Shown here: positions 53,762 through 60,903 of the stretch, one piece after another | Numbering within the stretch: position 1 is the stretch's first letter | Layout: each line of letters begins with the position of its first letter | Made by a program: the position numbers and the translations under genes | Notes under the pieces: model-generated | What the model saw: the letters and a program-made list of their open reading frames with translations, nothing else | Told to the model about the DNA's origin: nothing | Database searches by the model: none | NCBI RefSeq assembly: GCF_003075435.1 | Contig: NZ_QCZJ01000005.1 | Span: forward strand, 1-64,000 | DNA length: 64,000 bases | Reading direction: 5' to 3' | DNA from: Terrimonas sp. | GTDB lineage: Bacteria; Bacteroidota; Bacteroidia; Chitinophagales; Chitinophagaceae

Positions 53762-54093
53762 ACTGCTGATTATTTAATCTACAATTTAGATTATTCTTTT
53801 GGTGATGCTATAGTAATAGGAGTGTTTTGAAAATCTGTCTGGTAAAAAATTGGGACTGAATTACGTAAATAGTATTTTTGTATTAATATGTTGATGAGGT
53901 AACTTCTTTTTTGCACATTTTGCCATTCCCTATGTTCAATGTGCAGTTATCCAAATCTTGATGAGTTTATACGATGCTTCCTTCATTTATTCCGTGCGCT
54001 TTTCCCTACACCTGACGGTTAACCTATTCTTATTTTCAAGACAATTTATTGTAACCTCTGTTAATACATATTAATAGATCAAAAACAAACTTT
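53762..54093. other. Intergenic region: long leader of the beta-barrel gene
   Basis: It contains the promoter at 53850-53880 and an 8-bp stem TGCACATT/AATGTGCA (53912-53919 and 53938-53945, 18-nt loop) in the deduced 200-nt leader. No gene was found. Confidence 0.5.
53850..53880 (+). promoter_or_regulatory. Promoter ATTG-N20-TATTTTTG
   Basis: TTG (53850-53852) and TATTTTTG (53873-53880) have the 20-bp spacing also seen at the tRNA-Ser and PRPP-synthetase-like promoters. It points at the gene starting at 54094, implying a leader of about 200 nt. Confidence 0.6.
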
Positions 54094-54678
54094 ATGAAGC
54101 GTATCTTATCATCTTTTGCAGCTTTCCTTTTCTCCTTTACCCTAGTTAATGCACAAGTAGCAATTAAACCTTCGGTTGGGTTAAACTTTACTGATTTTTC
54201 AAAAGATCCCAATACGGGGAAATACAAATCAAAGGCTGGTTACCAGCTTGGGGGATCCGTTGCTTTCGGCAAGAAAATATATATTGAACCCGGAATTTTT
54301 TGGGTGAAGAAAACTACGGAATACATAACAGAAGATACCAATAGTGAAGATGTGAAATTTGATATAAGTGGTTTCAGAATTCCCGTTTCTGTTGGCTTTA
54401 ATCTTATTGGAAACGAAAAATCACTGGTTGGGTTGAGAGCATTTGGTGGAGCTTCTGCTTTTATACTTACAGATGCAAAAGCAAAAGATCTCAGAAAGGA
54501 TGATTTTAAAAATGCAGCCTTTGGAGTATTTGCGGGTGCAGGTCTTGATATTACTATTGTTTTTGTGGAAGCAAAATACGAATGGTCACTTACCAATGTT
54601 CAAAAAGATATTTCACAGATTGATGTAGGAAAATCAAGATCGGTTTTTATTAATGCCGGAATAAGAATTCCTTTATAA
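54094..54678 (+). CDS. Small outer-membrane beta-barrel protein (porin family, PorT-like)
   Basis: 194 residues. Signal peptide about 1-20 (ends VNAQ). The mature part begins 'VAIKPSVGLNFTDFSKD' and is made of alternating strands ('YQLGGSVAFGKKIYIEPGIFWVKKTTEY', 'FGVFAGAGLDITIVFVEAKYEWSLTNV', 'SRSVFINAGIRIPL') consistent with an eight-stranded OMP_b-brl_2 barrel. Its last residue is Leu, not the usual terminal Phe. Function unknown. Convergent with the lipoprotein gene, with a shared hairpin terminator between. Confidence 0.88.
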   Translation: MKRILSSFAAFLFSFTLVNAQVAIKPSVGLNFTDFSKDPNTGKYKSKAGYQLGGSVAFGKKIYIEPGIFWVKKTTEYITEDTNSEDVKFDISGFRIPVSVGFNLIGNEKSLVGLRAFGGASAFILTDAKAKDLRKDDFKNAAFGVFAGAGLDITIVFVEAKYEWSLTNVQKDISQIDVGKSRSVFINAGIRIPL

Positions 54679-54696
54679 GAAAACTCTTTAAATATC

Positions 54697-54730
54697 AAAT
54701 GCCGGCATACATTATTATATACCGGCATTT
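54697..54730. terminator. Bidirectional terminator between convergent genes
   Basis: A 9-bp perfect stem AAATGCCGG/CCGGCATTT with a 16-nt loop lies between the beta-barrel and lipoprotein genes. A-rich and T-rich flanks serve both directions. Confidence 0.8.
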
Positions 54731-54750
54731 GTGTTAGGTTTTTATAAAAT

Positions 54751-55338
54751 TTACTCAACAGCTTTTTTTGCTTTTTCTCCGGTTTCTTTTGCTTTTTCCC
54801 CTACTTTTTTAGCGCCATCTTTAATGGCCTTACCTGCCTCTTCAGCACCTTCTTTTACCGCGTTTCCTGCATCTTTAGCTTCTTCTTTTACTGCATTGGC
54901 GGCATCTTTTACTCCTTCCTTGGCAGCATCCCATGCATTTGAGATTGCATTGCCGGCTTTATCGAAAAACTGTCCTGTTTTCTTTACTGATTCACCATCT
55001 TTGATGCTGATCATTTTTCCATCCTTATTTGTTATATTTCCTTTTACAGAAACTACCGTACCATCATTAAGGGTAATATTTTTCTCAGCTACACTCCAAT
55101 CTCCATTTTTATAGACCATCAGTTTTCCATCTTTCCACATTACATCCCCATCTTCTGCAGTATAAGTTGTGGTAGTAGTTGTAGTTGTTGTGGTAGTAGT
55201 CGTAGATGTTTTTCCTGAGTCAGATAATGTAACAGAAGTATCTTTAACAGTTACTGTTTCGGTTTCTGTTTCAGATGCATTATTACCACAGGAAGCAAAA
55301 ACCGCTGCCAGGGCAGCGAATAGCAATGTTTTTTTCAT
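54751..55338 (-). CDS. Lipoprotein with poly-Thr tract, DUF6799-like domain and LEA-like tail
   Basis: 195 residues. Signal peptide with lipobox AVFASC (Cys17). A Thr/Glu-rich linker includes 13 consecutive Thr, encoded by mixed ACN codons. A compact domain follows (about 65-125, 'VMWKDGKLMVYKNGDWSVAEKNITLNDGTVVSVKGNITNKDGK') that resembles Bacteroidota DUF6799. The last 65 residues are Ala/Lys/Glu helices in an 11-residue-like rhythm ('AANAVKEEAKDAGNAVKEGA'), as in LEA/stress proteins. Probably an envelope stress or desiccation protein (inference). Confidence 0.82.
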   Translation of the reverse strand: MKKTLLFAALAAVFASCGNNASETETETVTVKDTSVTLSDSGKTSTTTTTTTTTTTTTYTAEDGDVMWKDGKLMVYKNGDWSVAEKNITLNDGTVVSVKGNITNKDGKMISIKDGESVKKTGQFFDKAGNAISNAWDAAKEGVKDAANAVKEEAKDAGNAVKEGAEEAGKAIKDGAKKVGEKAKETGEKAKKAVE

Positions 55339-55410
55339 GTCGATGATTAATTTAATACGGAATAGAATCCAAAAGAATGCCAGATTTTAGCTGAATATAT
55401 AAGGTAAGCC

Positions 55411-55962
55411 TTATTCATTGGCTGGCAGTATAATATACTGAACCGGAACCTCATCGGTTAACCAAACCGTGTTTTCAGATAAAAAGAAAATACGTCCATC
55501 ATTAACCATTTCTTGGGCTTTAACAGTAAGTATTACCGGTTTGCCATGCCTGCTGCCTACTGCTTTTGCGGTAGTTTCGTCAGCACTAAGATGAACATGT
55601 TGCCTGTTTTGTTTTTGTAAACCCGTTTTCAAAATGCTTTCTAAAAAACGGGAGGTTGTACCATGATATAATATATCAGGAGGAGTTACGGGAGCGAGAT
55701 TCAATTCTATATCAATTGAATGCCCCTGATTAGCGCGGATCTTTGTTTTGCTTTCATTAAATGAAAACCTTTTTTTATCGTTGGTGGCAACAACAAGCTC
55801 AATTACAGAAAAATCTGTTGTTATCCCGTGTGCATTTAGTTTGCTGATCAGCTCTTCTGTTGTTGTCCATCCATTTTCATCTAGTTGTAATCCAATTTTT
55901 TCCGGCTGATGGCGAAGCACCAGGCTCATAAATTTGCTGATATGTTTCAGATCGTTTTTCAT
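55411..55962 (-). CDS. kptA: RNA 2'-phosphotransferase KptA/Tpt1
   Basis: 183 residues. Transfers a 2'-phosphate from RNA to NAD+, giving ADP-ribose 1'',2''-cyclic phosphate and nicotinamide; some bacterial homologues also ADP-ribosylate nucleic-acid ends. The N-terminal lobe has 'ISKFMSLVLRHQPEKIGLQLDENGWTTTEEL' with the catalytic Arg17-His18. The C-terminal NAD-binding lobe has 'LYHGTTSRFLESILKTGLQKQNRQHVHLS' and 'VWLTDEVPVQYI'. Its ATG overlaps the stop of the ADP-ribosylglycohydrolase gene (ATGA). Last gene of the NAD/ADP-ribose operon. Its bacterial substrate is not known. Confidence 0.95.
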   Translation of the reverse strand: MKNDLKHISKFMSLVLRHQPEKIGLQLDENGWTTTEELISKLNAHGITTDFSVIELVVATNDKKRFSFNESKTKIRANQGHSIDIELNLAPVTPPDILYHGTTSRFLESILKTGLQKQNRQHVHLSADETTAKAVGSRHGKPVILTVKAQEMVNDGRIFFLSENTVWLTDEVPVQYIILPANE

Positions 55963-57272
55963 GCCGTTTCTTTCATAGTAATTTTTTTGTTTAAATTTTC
56001 AGAAAGTTTGCTGATGTCATCAGCTCTTGCAAGCATCGAAATCCATTTATCAGGAATAGTTTCAAAGCCATATACAATACCTGCTAATCCTCCCGTAACA
56101 CAGGCTGTTGTATCAGTATCCTCTCCTAAATTAACAGCCGTCAATACAGCATCTGCATAATTTTGGGAGTTAAGCAAACACCATATAGCTGCTTCCAGTG
56201 TATGAATTACATATCCGGAAGAGTTGATTTCATCTACCGGAATATTAGTAATATCTGATCTAAGTATTCTTGAAAACAGATGTATTTCTTTTTGCTCAAA
56301 ATCATGTTCTTGAATAAAATTGTTAACTAACCTTTTCATTTCTGAATAGGCTGAATGCTGATCCTTGGTTTTTAACAGGCATGTTCCCAATTCTGTGTAA
56401 ATAAAGCAGGCAAATACTGACCTGAAATGGGCATGTGTGAGTGATGACACTTCCTTTACCAAAGCAAATCTTTGTTCAATAGCTAAATTTTCAATCAAAA
56501 ATACTAAAGGCAAAATACGCATTAAAGAGCCATTACCATTTTCCTCTTCGAAAATGCCACCCGCCAATTCGGGAGTTACGCCACCCGCCAACCTGCCGAT
56601 AGCAGATCTCGTTGTAATGCCAATATCGAAAACAGAATGCCTTGCTCCCCAATAGCCTTCATTCATCCATTTAATAAATTTTAATGCGAGGTTATTTTTA
56701 CTATACCCTTCTGCTATGGTTTCAGCAAGACAAAATGCAAGACTGCTATCATCGCTCCATGTGCCGGGAGGTTGATTCCATGTACCATATCCGGTCATAT
56801 CCGTAACAGGACGAATTTTCAACTGGTTACGCTTATTAAATTCAGCAGGTACTCCAAGTGCATCGCCAATAGCAAGCCCGAATAATGCACCCTTAATTTT
56901 ATTTATTTCCTGATGTTTATCTCCTTTAAAAATTTTTAGGACTCTTATGTCGGCAATGATATGATCATTAAACTCTTCCAGTTCTTCTGCCGGCACCCAT
57001 AGTTCATTATGAATTTCACCACCCACATTCTGGACTGCATATTTTTGTAGAAAATCTTCATTCATATCGAAAGCTAATACATATCCAATATAACCAGAGA
57101 AAGCATCATTTGTATTCCAGTCGTTTGCTATTTGTTCAGCATATTGCTGGTTCATAACCGGGTAAAAAATAGGTTGCCATTCTAAACGAGGAGGAAATCT
57201 TTTAAACCCGGAAGTTTTTATCAAATCAAATTCTTTCTGACCAACAGGACGATATAATGTTATCTGCTTCAT
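55959..57272 (-). CDS. ADP-ribosylglycohydrolase (DraG-like) with N-terminal ADP-ribosylation/crystallin J1-like domain
   Basis: 437 residues, a two-domain fusion. Residues 1-115 ('ITLYRPVGQKEFDLIKTSGFKRFPPRLEWQPIFYPVMN') resemble the stand-alone proteins annotated ADP-ribosylation/crystallin J1. Residues about 125-425 form a DraG/ARH-type hydrolase: 'IKGALFGLAIGDALGVPAEF', the metal-binding 'TWSDDSSLAFCLAE' and 'NLGEDTDTTACVTGGLAGIVYG', all ligands intact. It should remove ADP-ribose from protein or nucleic acid, using two Mg2+/Mn2+ ions. It lies 21 bp after nadV and is translationally coupled to kptA. Substrate unknown. Confidence 0.9.
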   Translation of the reverse strand: MKQITLYRPVGQKEFDLIKTSGFKRFPPRLEWQPIFYPVMNQQYAEQIANDWNTNDAFSGYIGYVLAFDMNEDFLQKYAVQNVGGEIHNELWVPAEELEEFNDHIIADIRVLKIFKGDKHQEINKIKGALFGLAIGDALGVPAEFNKRNQLKIRPVTDMTGYGTWNQPPGTWSDDSSLAFCLAETIAEGYSKNNLALKFIKWMNEGYWGARHSVFDIGITTRSAIGRLAGGVTPELAGGIFEEENGNGSLMRILPLVFLIENLAIEQRFALVKEVSSLTHAHFRSVFACFIYTELGTCLLKTKDQHSAYSEMKRLVNNFIQEHDFEQKEIHLFSRILRSDITNIPVDEINSSGYVIHTLEAAIWCLLNSQNYADAVLTAVNLGEDTDTTACVTGGLAGIVYGFETIPDKWISMLARADDISKLSENLNKKITMKETA

Positions 57273-57293
57273 TTTACATCCGACTTAAAAATA

Positions 57294-58799
57294 TCAGGCA
57301 ACCTTTGTTGGGGCGCTATGTATTTTCCCATTTTCATACGTTTCTGATGCTTCATTTAATCTTTTCCGTATTTCCGCTAATGTATATGCTTTTATAATAT
57401 TTCCGTTTTTGAATACGGTTTGTAAGGCGCTTTCCTTTTCCTGTACCCGGTTTACTCTATCAAACAATACATATTGCCCATTTTCTATTTTTACCTGCAA
57501 TAATCCGGTAGCTGATTTTTTTGTACCATCATCTGTTACCGGGTCTTTAAAAATATCCCTGCCTTTGCCTTCTATTTCCACATAGGTTGCTTTCATGGCT
57601 AAGCCAAAAGTATCCCGGGTATTATACTGATAGGTAAAGCTGCCCACGCCAAATACCACCTGGCTGGCAAATCCTTTTTCCTGTAAACCTTTACAAATGG
57701 CTTCAGCTCTTTCAAGATTGATGCTGTCGCCATAAATAGCGCCGATGTGCGGATCAAGCAGCTTATATCCTGTGGCGGTAATGCTGCCTCCAAAAATATC
57801 CCAAAGCAGCTCAACCACACCTTTCTGCTCAGCTATTGTTTTTCCCCGGGGATCACCACAAATTATTTTCACAGGGTCACCACTGTCGGGGCGTATCACT
57901 ACTTTACCATTGCGCTGAATCACGATATCTCTTAAGGCTGTAAGATATTCTGTACATACTCTCCATAAATCCCATGTATCACTTACAATACTTACTATGC
58001 CGGAAGGATAAACCTCCGTGATCAGCCTTTTGAAAGTTTCCAGTTCACCATCCTTACTGCCGCTGCACATTACGCTATGTTCTGTTGCGGCTACACTTCC
58101 ACCTACCAGTTCTTTTTCAGCATCTGCTCTATAATATTGCTCAAGCGCATCTATAGCAGGCACTGTATCGGTGCCGCTGAAAGAGGTTAAATGACCCATA
58201 CCGCTCAGCAATGCGCTTTCAAAGCTGCTCATTCCCCTAAAACTGAAATCATGAGCCTGCCATTGCACAAAATCTGCAGGCACTCCTGTTTCTGCTGCAT
58301 AGCGCGTTAATAATTTTTTATACTGAAAGGCAATGGTTGCACTGGTACATGGCTGCCATATAATAGCAGATAAAATCGTTTCTAAAAAATTGGTAACCCA
58401 ATAAAACTCCGGCAGTGTATTTACCACCGTAATACAGGGCACTCTCATCGGTATAAGGCTACCTTCCGGCAAAGCTTTTATTTCAACAGGCAAATAACCA
58501 AGGTCGTGCAGTCTTTCAATATGTGAATAATCGGGCAGATCGCCGATAGAAGTGCGGATGCGGCGTTTGTATTCGCTGATCACTTTTTCTTTTGGCTGCT
58601 TAAAAAAGTTTTCATTGAAATATGTAATAAGATATTCTTTGATAAAATACTGTAGTCCGAAAAATACCATTTTATCAACGCCTTGCATCCTGCTTTTGCG
58701 TGGAGTAAGATTGCTGTATACTAGTGTAGTATGCGGTGGATATTGAAATATATGCCCCACTTTATAATAATCGGTGAGTAGAAAAGGATTCGTTTTCAT
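57294..58799 (-). CDS. nadV: Nicotinamide phosphoribosyltransferase (NadV/NAMPT)
   Basis: A 501-residue, eukaryote/phage-like NAMPT. It makes NMN from nicotinamide and PRPP, so nicotinamide is salvaged without deamidation. Key elements are 'LTDYYKVGHIFQYP' at the N-terminus, 'FRGMSSFESALLSGMGHLTSFSGTDT' with Asp211 at the nicotinamide site, catalytic His241 in 'AATEHSVMC', and the phosphate-binding 'VIRPDSGDP' (303-309). It lies 50 bp after a PRPP-synthetase-like gene. In some phages proteins with this annotation transfer ADP-ribosyl pyrophosphate instead (Namat), so NMN formation is the default call, not proven. Confidence 0.93.
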   Translation of the reverse strand: MKTNPFLLTDYYKVGHIFQYPPHTTLVYSNLTPRKSRMQGVDKMVFFGLQYFIKEYLITYFNENFFKQPKEKVISEYKRRIRTSIGDLPDYSHIERLHDLGYLPVEIKALPEGSLIPMRVPCITVVNTLPEFYWVTNFLETILSAIIWQPCTSATIAFQYKKLLTRYAAETGVPADFVQWQAHDFSFRGMSSFESALLSGMGHLTSFSGTDTVPAIDALEQYYRADAEKELVGGSVAATEHSVMCSGSKDGELETFKRLITEVYPSGIVSIVSDTWDLWRVCTEYLTALRDIVIQRNGKVVIRPDSGDPVKIICGDPRGKTIAEQKGVVELLWDIFGGSITATGYKLLDPHIGAIYGDSINLERAEAICKGLQEKGFASQVVFGVGSFTYQYNTRDTFGLAMKATYVEIEGKGRDIFKDPVTDDGTKKSATGLLQVKIENGQYVLFDRVNRVQEKESALQTVFKNGNIIKAYTLAEIRKRLNEASETYENGKIHSAPTKVA

Positions 58800-58849
58800 G
58801 TAAGTAAATTTTTTGTTAGTGTATATTCATTTATGGGTTGAACTTGCGG

Positions 58850-59647
58850 CTATCCTTCCAGTATTGCCGGTATTTCTTTTACAATTCTCGATGTATAGGT
58901 TTTATTAAAACTATTGCTCACGATGATCTGGTTAAATTTCTGTTCGAGCACCGCAAAGCCTTTCGAAAAAATACCATGACTTACAATTAAAGTGAGGTGT
59001 TTTGGTTTTATTTTTTCCGCTATAGCAAGAAAAGTAGCGCCACCATCACATATATCATCAATAATTACGCAGTTCCTGTTTTCACACTCCTGCGGCTCCA
59101 GCACTTCCAGTGTAAGTTTACCGGTTGCCAGGTTCCTGTTTTTGCTGCAGTATACAATGTCTTTTAAATTTTTATTCCACTCAAAATATTGGGGCACTTT
59201 TTTTGCCGCGCCGGCATCAGGGCAAATCAATACACCTTCTTCCATTTTGTATTGTTCAACCATTTGTTTGTTGGTAATATTCACGGCGTTTTTTATGAGC
59301 AGTGTGGAAACATCAGAGTGAACATCAAACAACAATACTTTGGAAAAGCCGCAGCTATTGATAATATCAGCCACCACTTTAACATCTATGCTGTCGCCAT
59401 GCTGCATCAGCCTGTCGTATCGTGCAGCCATCAGGTAAGGAATAATCAGTAATTTCTTTTTAGCGAAAAGATTATCTAGGGCATTAGCGGTTTCCAGTAA
59501 TTGCATCACTTTAATACTATCAGTTAGCGAGCAAATCACTTTCACTTCATCATCTTCTTTAATATCCTGAATGTTTACATGGGGCTGATTATCGGGGAAC
59601 AAGGTAAGCTGTATACCTTCAGATATGTTAAGGTTAATTGTTTTCAT
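58850..59647 (-). CDS. prs: Short PRPP-synthetase-like protein (Prs family)
   Basis: 265 residues, about 50 shorter than housekeeping Prs. The phosphoribosyl-pyrophosphate loop 'VIIDDICDGGATF' (DDICDGGAT at 197-205), the catalytic-His region 'LLFDVHSDVS' (His110) and an ATP-site 'YLMAARYDRLMQ' are retained. The usual N-terminal 'FSDGE' segment is not recognisable. Such short Prs accompany NadV in phages and bacteria, supplying PRPP to it. In the phage NARP1 pathway a Prs-like enzyme (Adps) pyrophosphorylates ADP-ribose instead. First gene of the operon; promoter and two operators lie directly upstream. Confidence 0.88.
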   Translation of the reverse strand: MKTINLNISEGIQLTLFPDNQPHVNIQDIKEDDEVKVICSLTDSIKVMQLLETANALDNLFAKKKLLIIPYLMAARYDRLMQHGDSIDVKVVADIINSCGFSKVLLFDVHSDVSTLLIKNAVNITNKQMVEQYKMEEGVLICPDAGAAKKVPQYFEWNKNLKDIVYCSKNRNLATGKLTLEVLEPQECENRNCVIIDDICDGGATFLAIAEKIKPKHLTLIVSHGIFSKGFAVLEQKFNQIIVSNSFNKTYTSRIVKEIPAILEG

Positions 59648-59651
59648 ACAT

Positions 59652-59672
59652 TTTGCTTATTTATTAAGCAAA
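59652..59672. promoter_or_regulatory. Operator 1, TTTGC-N11-GCAAA palindrome
   Basis: A 21-bp near-perfect palindrome (arms TTTGCTTAT and TTAAGCAAA) immediately upstream of the Prs-like start, overlapping the -7 box on its promoter-proximal side. Its centre is 50 bp from that of operator 2. Likely binding site of the NUDIX/winged-helix regulator encoded next door. Confidence 0.8.
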
Positions 59673-59700
59673 TATAGTTACAGGTTTTAAATTTTGCAAA
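59669..59700 (-). promoter_or_regulatory. Promoter of the NAD/ADP-ribose operon (TTTG-N20-TATATTTG)
   Basis: On the minus strand the -33 TTTG (59697-59700) and -7 TATATTTG (59669-59676) are exactly 20 bp apart. Operator 1 overlaps the -7 box and the start site, and operator 2 abuts the -33 element. Confidence 0.8.
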
Positions 59701-59701
59701 T

Positions 59702-59722
59702 TTTGCTTCATTATTAAGCAAA
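59702..59722. promoter_or_regulatory. Operator 2, TTTGC-N11-GCAAA palindrome
   Basis: The same 21-bp design as operator 1 (arms TTTGCTTCA and TTAAGCAAA), extended by one matching base pair at each end, 1 bp upstream of the -33 element. Confidence 0.8.
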
Positions 59723-59777
59723 ATATTTTTACAATGCTGCAGGCATTATCATATAATAACGCAAAATACCGTAGGAA

Positions 59778-60470
59778 TTATATCTCGAAATGAAAACCTT
59801 CTTTTAAGAGTTCTTTATAGCGTGCCTGGTTAAACCTGAACATCTTGCTGGGCCTGCCTTTGGCTTCGGTTTTAGCCAATTCACCGGTTTCTTCCAAAAA
59901 GCCAAACGACAGTATTTTTTTGCTGAAATTGCGGCGGTTAATCTCTCTGTCGAGCAGGACAGTATACAGCTTTTCCAGGTCGGAGAAAGGGAATTTTTTA
60001 TCAAGCAATTCAAACCCGATGGGTTGGTACCTGATTTTATTGCGCAGCCGTTCAATAGCGGCGGTTAATATTTTTTTATGGTCGAATGCAAGAGATGGCA
60101 GCTTTTTAATACTGAACCATTTCGCGTTTTCCGCATCGGTGCTGGCTTTCAGTTCCTGGAACTGGCTGGCTTTTACCAAACCGAAATAAGCTATGGCAAT
60201 AACTCTTTGTCTGGGATCCCGGCCGGGATCGCCAAAGGTATATAGCTGTTCGAGATAATTTACTTCAATACCGGTTTCTTCCAGCAATTCACGGCGGACG
60301 GCTTCTTCCAGCGATTCTGCCTGTAATACGAAACCGCCGGGTATTGCCCAACTGCTTTTAAAAGGTTCATATTTGCGCTGAATCAGTAAAACAGAAACGC
60401 CATCATGTTTTGAATAGCCAAATACTATAGCATCAACAGCAACTTTTATATCGGTGGATTTATTTTGCAT
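59778..60470 (-). CDS. NUDIX-domain winged-helix regulator (NrtR-like)
   Basis: 230 residues. An N-terminal NUDIX domain (about 8-140) has a complete NUDIX box at 46-68 (GFVLQA-E-...-REL-LEETGI), preceded by 'SSWAIPG'. The C-terminal part (about 150-230) forms a winged helix with 'FSDLEKLYTVLLDREINRRNFSKKIL' and 'GRPSKMFRFN'. This is the layout of NrtR, a repressor of NAD salvage genes whose effector is ADP-ribose. The intact box leaves open a residual hydrolase activity. It lies 130 bp upstream of the operon it is thought to control, and operator 3 overlaps its own promoter. Related NUDIX regulators control sugar genes in Bacteroides; the gene context here favours NAD. Confidence 0.88.
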   Translation of the reverse strand: MQNKSTDIKVAVDAIVFGYSKHDGVSVLLIQRKYEPFKSSWAIPGGFVLQAESLEEAVRRELLEETGIEVNYLEQLYTFGDPGRDPRQRVIAIAYFGLVKASQFQELKASTDAENAKWFSIKKLPSLAFDHKKILTAAIERLRNKIRYQPIGFELLDKKFPFSDLEKLYTVLLDREINRRNFSKKILSFGFLEETGELAKTEAKGRPSKMFRFNQARYKELLKEGFHFEI

Positions 60471-60484
60471 ATAAATGAAGCAAA
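60464..60484. promoter_or_regulatory. Operator 3, TTTGC-N11-GCAAA at the regulator's own start
   Basis: A third 21-bp site with identical half-site ends and spacing but a less symmetric centre. It covers the regulator's ATG (60468-60470) and the proximal part of its -7 box, consistent with autoregulation. Confidence 0.68.
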
Positions 60485-60903
60485 AATAGGAATATTAATT
60501 GCGTGGCAATTCAGCATATGACAATCAATATCATTTCCTTAGTGGTTATATATTCAGGGGTATAATGTATGGACGATGTATCAGCCGTCTTTCCTGTTCC
60601 TCAGCGAATGCTTAGCAATGTTGCACCTGATATTTCTGAGAGAAAAGAAAACTTGAGTTTTCTTAATATTGCCGCATTTGCTGTAAGCGGGTAGCCGCTA
60701 TGCGACATATTTATGCAGTGGATTGCCGGATTAAAATGCAAAATGCGCTTTTATACCATAGGCACAACCCGTTTGCAAACGAGCAGGCGATTTTCAATGA
60801 TGCGTCATCGGCGTTAGCTTCTTATATAAAAGAAGTCAGGAACGTGTATTTATTAACCTGATAATAGATCTTTTAAGGAAACAACATTGAATAGGTAATG
60901 ATT
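60471..60903. other. Intergenic region upstream of the NUDIX regulator
   Basis: Holds the regulator's promoter and part of operator 3 at its left edge. The rest shows no convincing gene. A 42-codon frame at 60569-60697 has coding-like composition but no recognisable match and no clear ribosome-binding site; it may be a decayed gene. Confidence 0.45.
60481..60509 (-). promoter_or_regulatory. Promoter of the NUDIX regulator gene
   Basis: Minus-strand TTG (60507-60509), N18, TATTTTTG (60481-60488). A start site 6-7 bp downstream would leave a leader of only a few bases before the ATG at 60470. Confidence 0.6.

Noticed and set aside
55155-55215. Poly-threonine tract as a phase-variable microsatellite
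   Set aside because: The codons are mixed, so there is no uniform DNA repeat unit prone to slippage, and changes in multiples of three would not shift the frame.
57294-59647. NadV/Prs pair as part of a prophage
   Set aside because: No phage structural, integrase or lysis genes lie within the window, and the pair is embedded in a chromosomal operon with its own regulator.
60569-60697. 42-codon frame upstream of the NUDIX regulator
   Set aside because: No ribosome-binding site or recognisable family; kept only as a possible decayed gene in the intergenic entry.
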